Origin: Cannabis sativa
Taxonomy: Eukaryota; Streptophyta; Magnoliopsida; Rosales; Cannabaceae
Length of the DNA stretch: 64,000 bases
Direction of reading: 5' to 3'
NCBI RefSeq assembly: GCF_029168945.1
Contig: NC_083610.1
Coordinates: 52,895,929 to 52,959,928, forward strand
Shown here: in pieces, positions 35,363 through 47,800 of the stretch
Layout: every line of letters starts with the position of its first letter
How positions within the stretch are numbered: position 1 is the first letter of the stretch
Position numbers and translations under genes: made by a program
The notes under the pieces: model-generated
Told to the model about the DNA's origin: nothing
The model's input: the letters and a program-made list of their open reading frames with translations, nothing else
Database searches by the model: none

Positions 35363-37017
35363 CACTACTACAAAATTGAGTTTTAGTGACACCTTTTAGT
35401 GACACACACAAAAGTGTGGGTCACTAAAAAATCAGGTATAAGTTTCAGTGACACACACAAAATGTCTCCGAAATTTCAATGTTAGTGTCTCACAATCTGA
35501 GTCACTAAATATATGAGGTGTCACTAAAGAGTAATTTTTATAATGTTATATTATTTTCTTTAAAAAAAATAATATTAAACTATAGTGACGTGAAAAGTGC
35601 GATTGGATAAATATTTCCAAACACGCTAGGAGTGTCACTATATCATAACAATTAAAAACAAAATCAGAGCGTCACTATATATATCAGCACAATTAATATA
35701 TATGAAAAATAAATGAATTTTAAGAATAAAAAAATAATAAAAGATATAAAAGGACTTTTTTTTAAAAGGTATATAAGGGTTATTTAGAAACCCTAATTTC
35801 TCTATCTTATTTTTCTCTTCCGCCTCTTCTTCTTCTCTCTTTAATATATTGCATTCATCTCATAGCTAGGCCGGACGGGCGTCTCCGGCGTTGTAATGCC
35901 GAAACAGCCACCACCAGTAGACGTAGCACCCGCCGAAACACTGTTCCTTTCTTGGTTGTTCGTGTTCTGCCCTCTGCGAAGCGAGACAGAACCTCTCGTC
36001 TCCCTCTACTCCATCGACGACTTCTCAACCTCCAAATGCCAATGGTCTCCTTTCCTCTCCCTTAATATATTTTTTTTGGGTTAAAATCTCTCCCCCTATC
36101 TCTGATTTTTTCAGGTGTATTGTGTTTGAAGGTCTTTGTGGATCTAGTTGTTCGAACTTCGTCTGTGGTCTATGGTGGTGGGGTTTGTTGTTTTCATCGT
36201 TTGAAGGCTCTGGTTCCTGGTTTACGGTGGCAGGTTTCATGGGTCTCGATGTTTGAATGTCGACGAGTCTGGGCTCGTGGTCTATGGTGGCCGCGTTTGT
36301 AATTTTTTTTGGTTCAGATTTTTAATTTTTTTTCTAGATGTGTTAGATTTGTATTTAACTGATCTGGAATTTTTGTGGATGTATAAGTTGAACTTTGTTA
36401 TAAAAGGTTGTATTTTAGATTTTTTCAGTATTGAACTTTGTTAAATCTTTAACTGGGTTTTAATTTTTTTTTTCAGATACAGTTTCTAATCCATTCCTTA
36501 AAAAGAAATATAATAAAAAACATTATATAATTTTAATATATATTTTTTAATTAGAATTGATTTAATCTGTCAAAATTATATAAAAAAAATATATATATAT
36601 AAAAAAAATAAATAAATGGAGGGTTTATTATCATTATATGTAAAATAAATTAATATTATTTATCATATATAAAATTTGAACTAAATCAAATTAAATATTA
36701 TTTTTTTTTAGAAAAATATTTAATATAGTGGCACTTTGTGTGTCACTATATCTCCAAAAATATTAATAAAAAAGAAAAAAAAAAGATATAGTGACACTTC
36801 ATGTGTGTGGCTGTTACCTTTTCAGTCTGACAAAACCTGTCTCTATATGCCCATAGTGACACGCAGAAAATGAATGCAAAAGGTTTCAGTGACACGTGTG
36901 AAGTGTCACTAAAAATTGTCTTTCCAGTCACCCTCATTAGTGACGCGCGTTGAAGTGTCACTATACACTTTTAGAGTTACTCAATGTGTGTCACTAAAAC
37001 CCAATTTTCTAGTAGTG
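35363..37017. mobile_element. CACTA transposon, non-autonomous, 1655 bp, TTC target duplication
   Basis: The ends are CACTACTACAAAATTGAG and, reversed, CACTACTAGAAAATTGGG, continuing into TTTTAGTGACAC on both sides. The flanks are TTC (35360-35362) and TTC (37018-37020), the 3-bp duplication of CACTA elements. Both sub-terminal regions (35380-35650 and 36720-36990) hold repeated AGTGACAC motifs in both orientations, the expected transposase binding sites. No transposase is present. The middle (35815-36480) is GC-richer and gene-like. Confidence 0.9.
35815..36480 (+). CDS. Gene-like segment inside the CACTA element, possible captured host sequence
   Basis: A pyrimidine-rich leader with CTTCTTCTTC (35820-35840) precedes an ATG at 35896. 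That opens a 62-codon frame (35896-36084, MPKQPPPVDVAPAET..) with Pro-rich start and balanced codon use unlike the surrounding AT-rich DNA. It runs into a T-rich stretch and a splice-acceptor-like TTTTTTCAG at about 36107-36115, after which another GC-richer segment continues to about 36300. I do not recognise the protein. It may be the first exon of a captured plant gene, or the element's own cargo. Confidence 0.4.
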
Positions 37018-38595
37018 TTCCATAATTCTCCTAGGGGTTCGATACCTCCTAGGATTGTGGCCAGCCTTCCTTCCTCGGTCAGTCCTTTGACCTTTGTTGC
37101 TTCAGTCGTGAACCTACTAGTGTAAGCCTTTAAAGGTTCTAATGATATTTGCTTCACTTCTACCAGGTCTTCTAAATGAGATGGAAGTTATCGAGAAGAG
37201 GAAAACTATGGACGAAACTCAGATGTAAAGGAATTCCATGAATTGAACATCCTTGGAGCTAATATGAAGTATCATTGTTGGGCGGCCTCTGCCAAAGTAG
37301 CTTGGAAGATTCTGCACCGTACATCACCTCTCATCGCTTGTAAGTCTATTTACATCTCAAAAATATTTAAGGTAAGATAAAGGATCTTCTTTGCCTATAT
37401 ACATTTTTCATGTTGGCATTTTAAACTTGGGCAGTAGGTCGAGAGCATTGATCTCTTGTTAGATTTGTGATCCTCTAGTCCTATCAAGTTCAAGATCTCT
37501 GTGAGTTTTGGGTCGGTCAGGCCTTGTATGAGGCTCTTAAGATGATCTATTTATGATTGCACTAATTGATCAACTTGACCTACTTGTTGATTGGCGTGTG
37601 TCACATTAGGATCTCTATGAATGAGACTAGGGACATAGTTGTTTGCATTATTTGGATGGACGGTAGGAGGAACATTTTGTCTATCTAATCCTCTCCTACG
37701 ATTCAGTCATTTTTGAGGTCGTGCACGGTACCCAGTCGGTCAAATAATGATGTGCCGAGGGGCCCCTATGTCTGACCATTTTGTATAAAGGGTTGGCCTG
37801 ATATCTCCTTCTGAGTATGGGTATTAAGTTGGTCATTCCTTCCCAGGGGACAGTCTGGTAAAATCTTCCCGTCTACCACTTGGCCCACAGTTTGAACCTG
37901 TGGCCTTGGATTGGACGGTCCACCAACATGAGTTTATGGGGTGTGATCAGTTAAATACTCTTTTGACCCGTTCTGCGACCCCATGGGAATGCTAGCGCTA
38001 GTCACTGGCTGTTGGCTGGTGATCTAATAAGCTCTTCAGATCAGTATGGTGGCCTGCCTGGAACGGTTGTCAATGGTCGCTTGCTAGGCTCTCATGATCT
38101 CCATCTCTCAATCCTTCCACTCGTCAAACTAGCGTCTTTGTTCATCAAAAGCAAGATTTATAGATGCTCAGATATCTTGCTGGTCATGGTGAAAGTGTTA
38201 CTGTGGCCTTGCATCAACCCCAATGCATCTCTCAAATTCTATATTTCAATATCATCTCGATCGACCTTTGAGTATTTGAAGTGGATGGGATTCTAGTTCC
38301 AGGTGTGGTGTGCTCGGCTGTCGTACTAGTGTTTCCAGTCTCTTGCACACCTAGAGTGAACCCAGCTAGAGGAAAAGTCACTCTATGGCCTGTTGTTGGT
38401 GGTTGAGTATTAACTTGTCTGAGGGCTGTCCCTGGTGGATCCCTTGCATTTCCGGGTGTCTGGACGTTCGGATCTGTCACCATTGGATCGACTGTATTAC
38501 TTTGATTCCCCCTTCGTGTTACAACCATCCTGTGTCCTGTAAAAGACTTAAGACAAAAAATTTGGGTGTCCTTGCTCTCCGTGAAAGCACCAAAA

Positions 38596-39350
38596 TATTT
38601 ACCTCACTTTTAGCCAACGACAATGAGTCTTAATTAAAGCAATAAGAATAAAGAAACAATAGAAAGCAAAGAGTAATAAGTAAAGAAAATACTAGAATTT
38701 ATAGAAGTTTGACCCCGTGATACTGGTAATAGCCTACTCCCCTTTTTGTTGGATTGACTTGTGAGTAGAGAAACAAGAAGACCTTGATTTCTCTCGAAAG
38801 CTTTTACAAAGATCTCTGATTAATTCACTCTTAGATCGAAATTTCTCTCTTGAGTATTTTCTTTCTAAATTAATTCATGTCCTTGAATAGTGAGATGAGA
38901 CCACTATTTATAGGAGCTAATTACATAGGATTGGTTTCCCTTAAATCTATAAGAAATAAACTAGGAAACTAGCATGTTTCCATAATTACAATAAAGAAAT
39001 TGGGAAATATAGGCTTATTGCCTTCATTCCCTAAATATACGAGCTAATCCCACAAATGTAGGGATTATCTTCGTGACATGCAAGCTTGGAAACTACGATG
39101 TCTATTTATGAAATTACCAACTCGCACCCCCTGGTCGGTGTATGCGAGTTAATCACGCGATCGTGCTAGTTAGATGTCCATCAACGACTTTACTCGGGCA
39201 TCCTGCTATGTACGTATGACTTTGAGCTTCATATCAACCTGTGTGGCCTGCTAGGCATAGAACCATCCACCAGGTTATCAAATGTGAGACACATGTCATC
39301 CATTCAGCTGTCATATCATAGGGCAAAATTAGATACGTAATATCAACTTT
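38596..39350 (-). repeat. 5' LTR of gypsy element A
   Basis: The minus strand reads a TATA box (CTATAAATAG, about 38904-38913), then a U5 ending GTTGGCTAAAAGTGAGGTAAATA just before the primer site. The layout is like the LTRs at 50479 and 29610 (AATTTATAGAAGTTTGACCCC at 38695), but diverged. The outer end is uncertain; I place it near 39350. No matching second LTR is evident. Confidence 0.6.
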
Positions 39351-40980
39351 CAATTCATAAAATGTAGATATGTCTGAAATAGATATGGAGTTCTTGATCA
39401 ATCTAAATCAGGTATAAACTAAAAATAAATGTATCAATACACTAGCTAATATTTCTCCCATTCCATTAATGTTATTTTCTATATTTTCAATGGTAGATTT
39501 ATTCATATCAAATCACGAATAACAAAGAAAATTTGAATTCATCTAAAGCCACGTACATAGAAACATTATTCTAGATTTTAAGTTTCTCCGTAGTTACATT
39601 GTAGTGGCATTAAAATTTTACTAACGCTCTGAAACTAGACATATCAATGATTACAAACTGATAATGATAAAATTATTTTTATGATATTTGTAGGTATTTC
39701 ATATCGACAATCTAATACAAAACTCTTTAAAAAAAATTATAACAAGGTTAGTTTTATTAATGCATTCATTTGGTTGTTATAAAGTTGGTTTATAGAATTC
39801 TAACAGTTATTTCTCCACATAATATTATTAAGGTACAATTGATTGTTGATCAGTGACAAAAAAACACTGACAATTTTTTCATGATGATGCCCATTCAAAT
39901 TTTATATTTCTAATTACAATTAATTTATTTATTAGTTAAATAATAGTTGTGCTACTACAATATTATTATTTAAAAAAATAAGACTCGAAATTAACAATGC
40001 ACGACTTGTTTAGAGAAAACTCGATTGTGGTAAGTTATGTTTGTATTACATAAGGGCTTTATTAGTTGTTTTAAGATTTAATATTAGTTGCCTAACAACA
40101 AATATAACTGTTGCATTACAGTTTTATGACAGTTATCCCATAGTTGACTTACAATACTTAAAATTTTAAAATTGTTAAGAAAAAGATACAATTCCGTTTC
40201 TCATATTTTGCGATGGACAGTTTGATCAATGAACAAATTATGTAAATTATGAAGCTACTGGCCAATACATTTCAATAGATTACAAATATGAAGAACTAGT
40301 ACACAAGCTGAAATAAGTGCTGGAATGCAACCAAAAAAAAAACACTCAACTACAACTGAATATCAAGTGAAAGAAGGATACCAACCGTTGAGGATAAATG
40401 ACTATCTAAGCCTATTTTTCTACATACAACTAAAATTGAAAGAACCTTACTTCACAAGGTATCCATTGTGTGTGAACATGGTCAGCAACACAACAACAAC
40501 CAACAACATCTCCTTCTTTGCAATGAGCAACTCATTAGTTGCACAACAGTTGTTTAAGGTTGTATGTCATATCCAAAATATTAACAGAAACATAAAGCAT
40601 TATCAACATCATATTTGACATATTAATGTGAGGTTCTAAAACTTTTTTTATTACATTAAATATTCTGTTGAATCTTCAAAAGTTTCTTATTACTAAAATA
40701 GCACAATTTTAAGGCCCAAGATAAGTGTTACCATAGGGACTCGAACTCTGAAAGATAACCAAATGAGGAAGTTTATGCAAAGCATCCAGCCAACTACATC
40801 ACACACTTGATGGTACAATTAATCAGTTATTAAAAAAATAAAAAATAATCAGTACTTTTAGAAAAGAAAAAAAAAAACTTATGATCCTTAGAGATATTTA
40901 AAAATAGAATAAATATGATTTTTACCTCCTAAAGAAACTAAGAAAAAATAGGGCAATGTTAGAGCAAAATGATAAAGAAA
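39351..40980. other. AT-rich non-coding stretch
   Basis: No element ends, genes or RNA genes are recognised. The frame at 40325-40618 (plus) is rich in Asn, Thr and Lys as expected from AT-rich DNA and is probably chance. Confidence 0.4.
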
Positions 40981-41244
40981 CTAGAAAGAAACCTTTGGAC
41001 TCTCATCAGTTTGTTTCTTCCTATTCTTAACTTCAGGGAGAGAAATGTTTTCAGCAACATTAACCATTGATTTCTTCTTCACAGGGCGATGATCACTTTT
41101 TTTAGTAGGCTGAGCAAAGTCTGAATCATCATCTTCAATAATGGGTCGTTTGCCTTTAGATTTGTTTACAAGATATTTAACAGCCGTTTTTGAAGGCTTT
41201 TTCAACAATGGTGATGGAGAAGATGAAAACCAAGCAATGACCAT
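40981..41244 (-). CDS. Hypothetical basic protein or exon, 87 codons
   Basis: The minus-strand frame starts MVIAWFSSSPSPLLKKPSK and is then rich in Lys, Asp and Ser with bipartite basic runs (KSKGKRPI, RPVKKKS) that would suit nuclear targeting. Such low-complexity basic segments occur in plant transposon-encoded proteins and in nuclear proteins. I do not recognise a family. A donor-like AAAG|GTTTCT lies near its end. It lies upstream of the peptidase on the opposite strand. It may be chance. Confidence 0.3.
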   Translation of the reverse strand: MVIAWFSSSPSPLLKKPSKTAVKYLVNKSKGKRPIIEDDDSDFAQPTKKSDHRPVKKKSMVNVAENISLPEVKNRKKQTDESPKVSF

Positions 41245-41899
41245 TTATAGAATAGAAAAAAGAAGAAAAAAATTGAAAAAAACGTGGTCATATGATGGAG
41301 GAAGGCAGTTGAGTAAGATAGACAAAATCAGTTCTTTTTTTAATCAAAATAGTTTTGATTGTGGAAGAAGTTTTCAAACAGAAAGCTACAATGAAAACTG
41401 AAATAAAGGAAAAAAGATAAAAGAAAAGAAGGGAAAATAGATAGTGTGTGAATGTGGTATAATAACATCATACTCGTGTAAAAGGTATTAGTGTAAATAT
41501 AACAATATTAAAAGTAAAAATGTAGGAGTAGCCGTGTAGGTATATGGGTAATATTTTTTTTTGATAGCATAGAGATAATATTTTTGAATTTTTTTTATTT
41601 TCTATGTAATTTTTTTACTAAAAAATATGTGTTTTATTAATTTGATAAGGTACATTAATATAAAAATATATAAAATTAATACAAAATAAAATAAATAAGT
41701 ATATAAAATACCAACATATTTTATTTAAGGATCAGTTTCTAAAAACTTTTATAATTTAAGGACCAATTTGACAAAACTTATATAATTTAAGAACTAGGAC
41801 ACAAATAAACCTTATAATTATTACTAATTAAATCGGATTAAAAAAAATGGATTGGGGTGTTTTTGACATTTAAGTTAGTAAAATTTAATATTCAGTAAA
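41245..41899 (+). promoter_or_regulatory. Upstream region and 5' UTR of the peptidase gene (boundaries unknown)
   Basis: This 650-bp AT-rich stretch precedes the peptidase start codon. I see no single convincing TATA box near the start. ATATAAAATACC (41701) is one candidate, but about 200 bp away. The sequence next to the ATG (CAGTAAAATGGCT) has a fair plant start context with GC after the ATG. Confidence 0.35.
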
Positions 41900-44800
41900 A
41901 TGGCTCTCTCAGCCTGCATCCTGGGTATATCTCGTTTCTCTGCTCCACTTTCTGCATATTCCTTCTCATCTTCTTCTCTCTACCTCAAACTTATTACCCC
42001 AAGACTCAACCAGATAATACCCACCAAGCAACACTACCAGTTTCACCGCTCTAAGACAATGGCTACTACTTCAGCAGCACTTAATAAAGAAGTTTCAGCC
42101 AACCAAGAGAAAATCACTGCTCCCTACGGCTCTTGGAGCTCCCCCATCACCGCCGATGTCGTCGCCGGTGCCTCTAAGCGGCTTGGTGGTACTTCCGTTG
42201 ACTCTCATGGCCGCCTTGTCTGGCTAGAATCCCGCCCCGCTGAAGCAGGGTACCTAAATCCTTCCTTACGTATATAAATACTTATATGCATATGTAATGC
42301 CTGTATTCCGTGAATAGAAAATTGGGGTTTTTTTTATCTGACTACAAAAAGTTTGAAAACAATTGGTATTTGTGTTGTAAACAGGCGTGCGGTTCTTGTA
42401 AGAGAAGCGGAGAAAGCAGGGGAAGAACCTGTTGATATTACGCCGAAGGATTTTGCGGTACGAACGGTGGCCCAGGAATATGGCGGTGGGGCTTTTTCGG
42501 TTTCTGGAGATACAGTTATTTTCTCTAATTACAAGGATCAAAGACTGTACAAACAGTTTTTAAATTCCAAAGGTTCATGTTCTAGCTGCTTTTCACATTC
42601 CATTCAGTGATTCTTCATAGTTGACGTTCGGTTCTGTTATCTCTTTCAATGTTTCAATTACGGTCATATGCTTTGTTGTATTTGAAGTTTGATCATACAA
42701 TTCTTTTTTGCAAACCTTATGATACATGTTCCTGTTTATGTTTCCTTTTTATGGTAGTACCTGTCACATTTCTAAAGTACATGTATATTTTGAGCTTATT
42801 GTAAATATACTGTAGCAATTTGTGACATTTTTTAATCTGATTTTTCTTGAAAGTATCATAGAAACCTGCTAACATTATGCAATCTGTGACAAACAGATTC
42901 TATACCCAAACCACTCACCCCGGATTACGGTGGACCAGTAATCAGTTATGCAGATGGAGTATTTGATTCACGATTTAGTCGTTATGTCACTGTCCGGGAA
43001 GGTACGTTCGTAGCTTCTCCTTTTTCTTGGTCTTTTTGATTTTTTTAATTATTTGTTACAATAAAGGTTCCTTTTTTGTTTTCTGTAGATCGTCGTCTAA
43101 GTAGCGCAAATGCAACCACAGATATCGTGACAGTTAGTCTTGGAAGTGATGATATTCAAGGTGAGAAATGTCAAGCTGAAATGTTACCAACTTTCTCTCA
43201 ATGTGTATATTGTATATTTGTCAAAATGTTTTTTTATTTGTCAAAGGTTACTAATGCATACACAATCACCTTCCTGTAAGTTCAAATCAAAAATAGCCCA
43301 TAGAGTAGTTGAAGAAAATCTGGTATTATTGATGAATGAAAGACAATTACAAAATCTCTTTCCTAGCTTTTCGAGACAGCCAGGTATCTCCCTAGAGTAT
43401 TATTTACCCTGTACAATTTTTTCCCTAGCCAAATAAAAGAATCAGACTTTCTATTTATACCCAGCCCACTAAATTGACCCCAAACTAAACACTTGCTTTG
43501 ACTAGGGTTGCCACATCAACAGTTATATGTACACTTAGTTTCTTTTGTTTTTATTTCTTCTAGAATACACTTTACGTGGTAGTGGTGGTGGTGTAACTCT
43601 CACCTTGTCCTCAAGGTGGAAATTTGGAAACTTCATATTGAATTCAGCAAAACTCTCCCCAACTGGCTTCAAATTATGGGACGGACTTCCATTTAATGAG
43701 AACTTCCAAATCTTTGTCGTTGTTGAGAGATTGCTACCTAACTTGGAGCACACTCTCTGGTTCCATGGGAACTTCCAAATCAGGCGTCATGGGTGATAGA
43801 GAAGGAGAGGACAATGCTGTGCCAAGAGCTCGCTTCAATTGAGAAATGTGAAAAACCGGGTGGATAGTGGAGGTGGGTGGCAACTCGAGCTTATAAGCAG
43901 CGGCTCCAACTCTTGCTAGCACTTTAAAAGGTCCGTAGTACCTAGCCGAGAGCTTTTCAAATCGTCTCTTAGCCACCGATTGCTGTTTGTATGGTTGTAA
44001 CTTGAGGTATACTAAGTCACCCTCTTTAAACTCTTCATGATGGCGGTGTTGGTCAGCTTGGAACTTCATTCTCTGCTGGGCGCGCAAAAGATGCATGTGG
44101 AGGTCATCTAAGATAGCATCACGATCAGCCAACAATGTATCAATTGCCGAAACTTGCGACAATTGAGCTGGATAACGAATCAAAGGAGGGGGTTCTCGAC
44201 TATATAAGGCAGTAAAGGGGGATGTTTTGGTGGCTGAATGAGTGGTTGTATTGTACCAGTATTCTGCCCATGCTATCCACTTGGCCCATTGTCGTGGCTT
44301 CTCGTTTGCAAAACATCGAAGATACGTTTCTAAAGTTCGATTCACCACTTCTGTTTGGCCATCAATTTGTGGGTGGTAGGCCGTGCTTTAAGTGAGTACC
44401 TTGCCATTTGTACAACTCACTCCAAAAATGATTGGTAAAAATTCGATCCCGATCTGAGATGATGGACATTGGCAGCCCGTGAAGTCGCATGACCTCCTTC
44501 AAAAAGGTTTGAGCTATTATGGCTGCTGTAAAAGGATGTTTCAGTGGTATAAAATGGGCATATTTGCTTAATTTATCCACCACCAGCATGATGGTGTCCC
44601 GCCCATCAGACTTAGGTAACCCCTCAGTGAAATCCATGGATATTTTGTCCCAAACTCGGGCCGGCAAAGTGATGGGTTGAACCAAATCAGCGGGTTTGTG
44701 GCTGCATATTTGTTCTTTGGCAAGTTGGATATTTACTTACAAATTTCAGCATATCTTTTCGCATGCCTGTCCAATACACCTTTGATTTTAACCTTTGATA

Positions 44801-47800
44801 AGTTTTCACTTCTCCCGAATGGCCTCCCATTAGAGAGTTGTGAAATTCTTCCAAAATAGTGTGTATTAGAGTGGAGTCCTTGGGAATCACAATTCGCCCT
44901 TTATAGAGCACAATGTCTTGTTGGAGGGTGAATCCAAATGGTTTTTTTCCTTGTTGAATGTCTTGCTTGATGCCCTTGAGGAAGGGATCTTGTTGGACTT
45001 CTTCTTGTAATTTTTCCCAATGCTGCCATTGTGGAAGATTAATGTCATTGAGTTCTGTTGCTGCTGGTTTTTGGGACAAAGCATCAGCCACCTTGTTGCT
45101 AGCTCTTGGTTTGTAAAAAATATCGAACTCATATGTCATGAGTTTTGCTATCCACCGTTGGTACTCACTGCCAATGAATCGTTGTTCAAGCAGAAATTTT
45201 AGACTTTGTTGATCAGTGCGAACAATGAATCTTCGACCCAACAAATATGGCCTCCACTTACAACAAAAATAATGGCCATTAATTCCTTTTCGTAAATAGA
45301 CTTGAGACAACCCCTTGGCCCCAATGTATGGCTAAAATAAACTATTGGTCGATTTTCTTGCATGAAAATTAATCCAAGACCATATCTCTAAGCATCCGTT
45401 TCAACTATGAATGGTTTTGAGAAGTCGGGCATAGCCAGAACTGGAACTAAACACATAGCCTCCTTTAGTTTGTGAAAGGCCTTTTCAGCTTCCTCAATCC
45501 ACCCAAAGTTATTTTTTTTGAGTTGTTCCGTAAGAGGCCAAGCGGTGTGAGCATACCCAGCAACAAATTTGCAGAAATAGCCTGTCAATCCCCAAAATCC
45601 CCGAAGCTCTCTAATATTTTACAGCCCAATTCTTCATTGCTGCTATCTTAGTTGGGTCAGTTGTTACCCCTTGTCCTGAGATGATGTGGCTTAAATAACC
45701 CAATTGTCGCTGCCCAAACTTGCATTTCTTTCGGTTGGCAAAGAACTTGTGTTGTTGAAGCACATTTAAGACAATGCTAAGATGTTCTTGATGCTCCTCT
45801 TCACTAGTACTGTAAACCAAGATATCATCGAATTAGACCAGTACATTCTTTCCTGGATAAGGGCGGAAAGTGTCATTCATTAAAGACTGAAATGTGGCAG
45901 GGGCATTAGTTAAACCAAATGGCATAACTAAAAATTCATATGGCTCGTTATGCGTCCTAAAAGCTGTCTTTGGCACATCCTTTGCCTTGACCCGTATTTG
46001 GTGATACCCCGATTTGAGATCAAGCTTAGAAAACACTTGTGCTCCATGAAGTTCATCAAGCAACTCATCTATGATTGGTATAGGAAACTTATCCAGAATA
46101 GTAGCTATATTGAGTGCTCTATAGTCTACACATAGCCGCCAAGTCTCATCTTTTTTCTTAACCAAGAACACTGGACTTGAGAAAGGGCTTTGGCTGTCCT
46201 GAATGATTCCAACTTGTAACATCTCAGCAATTGGCTTTTCTATTTCTGTTTTCTGGAACTGTGGGTAATGATAAGGCCTCGCCCTAATCGGTTGGGTACC
46301 TTCCTTAAGGTTTATAGCATGTTCCCTTCCTCGAGAAGGTGGTAGACCTTTGGGAGTTCGAAAAACAGCTTTGTAATTGCTCAAAACATTGTTTAAAAAA
46401 ACAGGATTAGTCTCCGTGGTGGCTAAATTACATTCTTCCAACCGCTTGGTGGGTTATTTGTGCTACGTTCTCAACACTGTTTTTAAATTTACCGGACTCT
46501 TTCCCACACAATCCCCTTTTATGCTTATGGGTTGTTCCCCCACTTTGAACTTCAAAATCTGATGCTTCCAATCGACGTGAGTGTTGCCCAAGGTTGCCAG
46601 CCATTGTATACCCAAGATCACATCTGTGCTCCCTAATCCAAAAGGTAAAAAATCATCAATGATGGTCAGCCCTTGTAGTTCCATCACTACTTCCTTACAA
46701 ACTCCTTCACTCTTAATCGATTTTCCCGATCCCAAAGTCACTCCATACTCCCCTGTTTTAGTTAACGGCAACTTGTTCTTTTCTATTGATTCTTTTGAAA
46801 TGAAGTTGTGGCAGCCCCAGAATCGATAAGTACCGTAACTCCATGATTCCCTACCACTCCTTGAATTTTCATAGTGCGTGGGTTGCTATTCCTGTTGCTA
46901 AATTTAGCGAGACTTCCACTGTTTTTGTAATCTCAGCTTTGTCTAGGGCCAATTCATCCTTCAGTCCTGGTTCTTCGTCCTTATTACAAGTGATTACCAC
47001 ACTCAATTCCTTCCTAGCACAACGATTTCCCGGAGCCCATTTGTTATCACAGCGGTAACAAATGCCCTTTCGTCGTTTTTCTTGCACCTCGGAATCAGTC
47101 AACCGCCGAAATTGGCCAATGGGTTTCTGATCTTTATTAGAAAGGTTTGTTCCCCTCCTATCCCCATTGCTGCCTGGCCCTTTGAAATGGCTCCAATTTG
47201 AGTGAGAACCAAATAAAGAATTGTTCTTGCTCTCTATCTTAGCAGCAAAATCCATGGCCTTGTTCAAAGTATTGGGTTCAAATAACCTCAACTCTTCCTT
47301 AATATTCTTTTTTAACGCAGTCAAGAATTGGCTGAGCGCCACCACCTCGGAGACATCATCTAAGGGTGCAAGCAGTTCCAAAAAACCTTCACAATATTCT
47401 TCCACGGAACCTTCTTGCGGAACTCGCAAAACTGTTCGTGGAGTGAACCCTTGAAGGTGTTGCGAAGTTTATTCAAGACCAGCAACCTTAGGTCTTCCCA
47501 CAAGACGATCGGATGGCGCTGCAACTCCCACCGGTACCAAGTAAGCGCCTTCCCTTCGAAACTGATTGCAGCTGCTTCCAACATCTCCTCATTACTGAAT
47601 TGTTGGAGGGTGAAGTACTTGTCAGCTCGGAGCAACCACCCGTCAGGGTCGGTACCATCAAAGATGAGTAATTTTAGTCGCCGTAAGCGACAAGTCCCGT
47701 CGAAGCTCGTAAGCAGAGCTGGTATTTCCCACGTCTGGCACCGTTGAAAATCCCATGGCTGGTTGTTGAGCCCATTTTCTAGATTTTTCTGGAGTTCTTG

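Larger units (their letters stand above)
34613..38528 (-). pseudogene. Gypsy gag of element A, broken
   Basis: The minus-strand start is at 38526-38528 (MVVTRRGNQSN). A Pro/Thr-rich N-terminal region of about 95 residues follows, open to 38232. The capsid part appears near 37440-37200 (LPKFKMPT, KEDPLSYLKYF) and continues to 37021. Beyond the CACTA insertion comes MAEFLDRVDGFIKLKEAV (35332), a Gln/Asn/Gly-rich linker, a CHFHEDYDHDTNEC-type zinc knuckle (near 34900) and GGPHLAR (near 34730). Stops lie throughout. The start is very similar in style to [11 protein letters not shown] of element B. Removing the CACTA element with one TTC copy rejoins gag. Confidence 0.75.
34613..39350 (-). mobile_element. 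Gag-only gypsy element A (minus), broken by CACTA and LTR insertions
   Basis: On the minus strand it has a 5' LTR (about 38596-39350), a primer site at 38581-38595 (minus TTTTGGTGCTTTCAC), and a gag of roughly 700 codons in broken frames down to 34613. There it is cut by the plus-oriented LTR. No pol sequence is seen. A CACTA element splits gag. The gag resembles that at 54166-55734 (element B), and the shared primer site style joins them in one lineage. Confidence 0.7.

Noticed and set aside
42266..42541. 91-codon minus-strand frame over exon 2
   Set aside because: It is a shadow of peptidase exon 2, which is supported by phase-consistent splicing and protein similarity.
42548..42572. Peptidase exon 2 ending directly after the KDQRLYK block
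   Set aside because: No GT donor there keeps the frame. Using AAAG|GTTC at 42572 gives an in-frame Asp codon across the junction.
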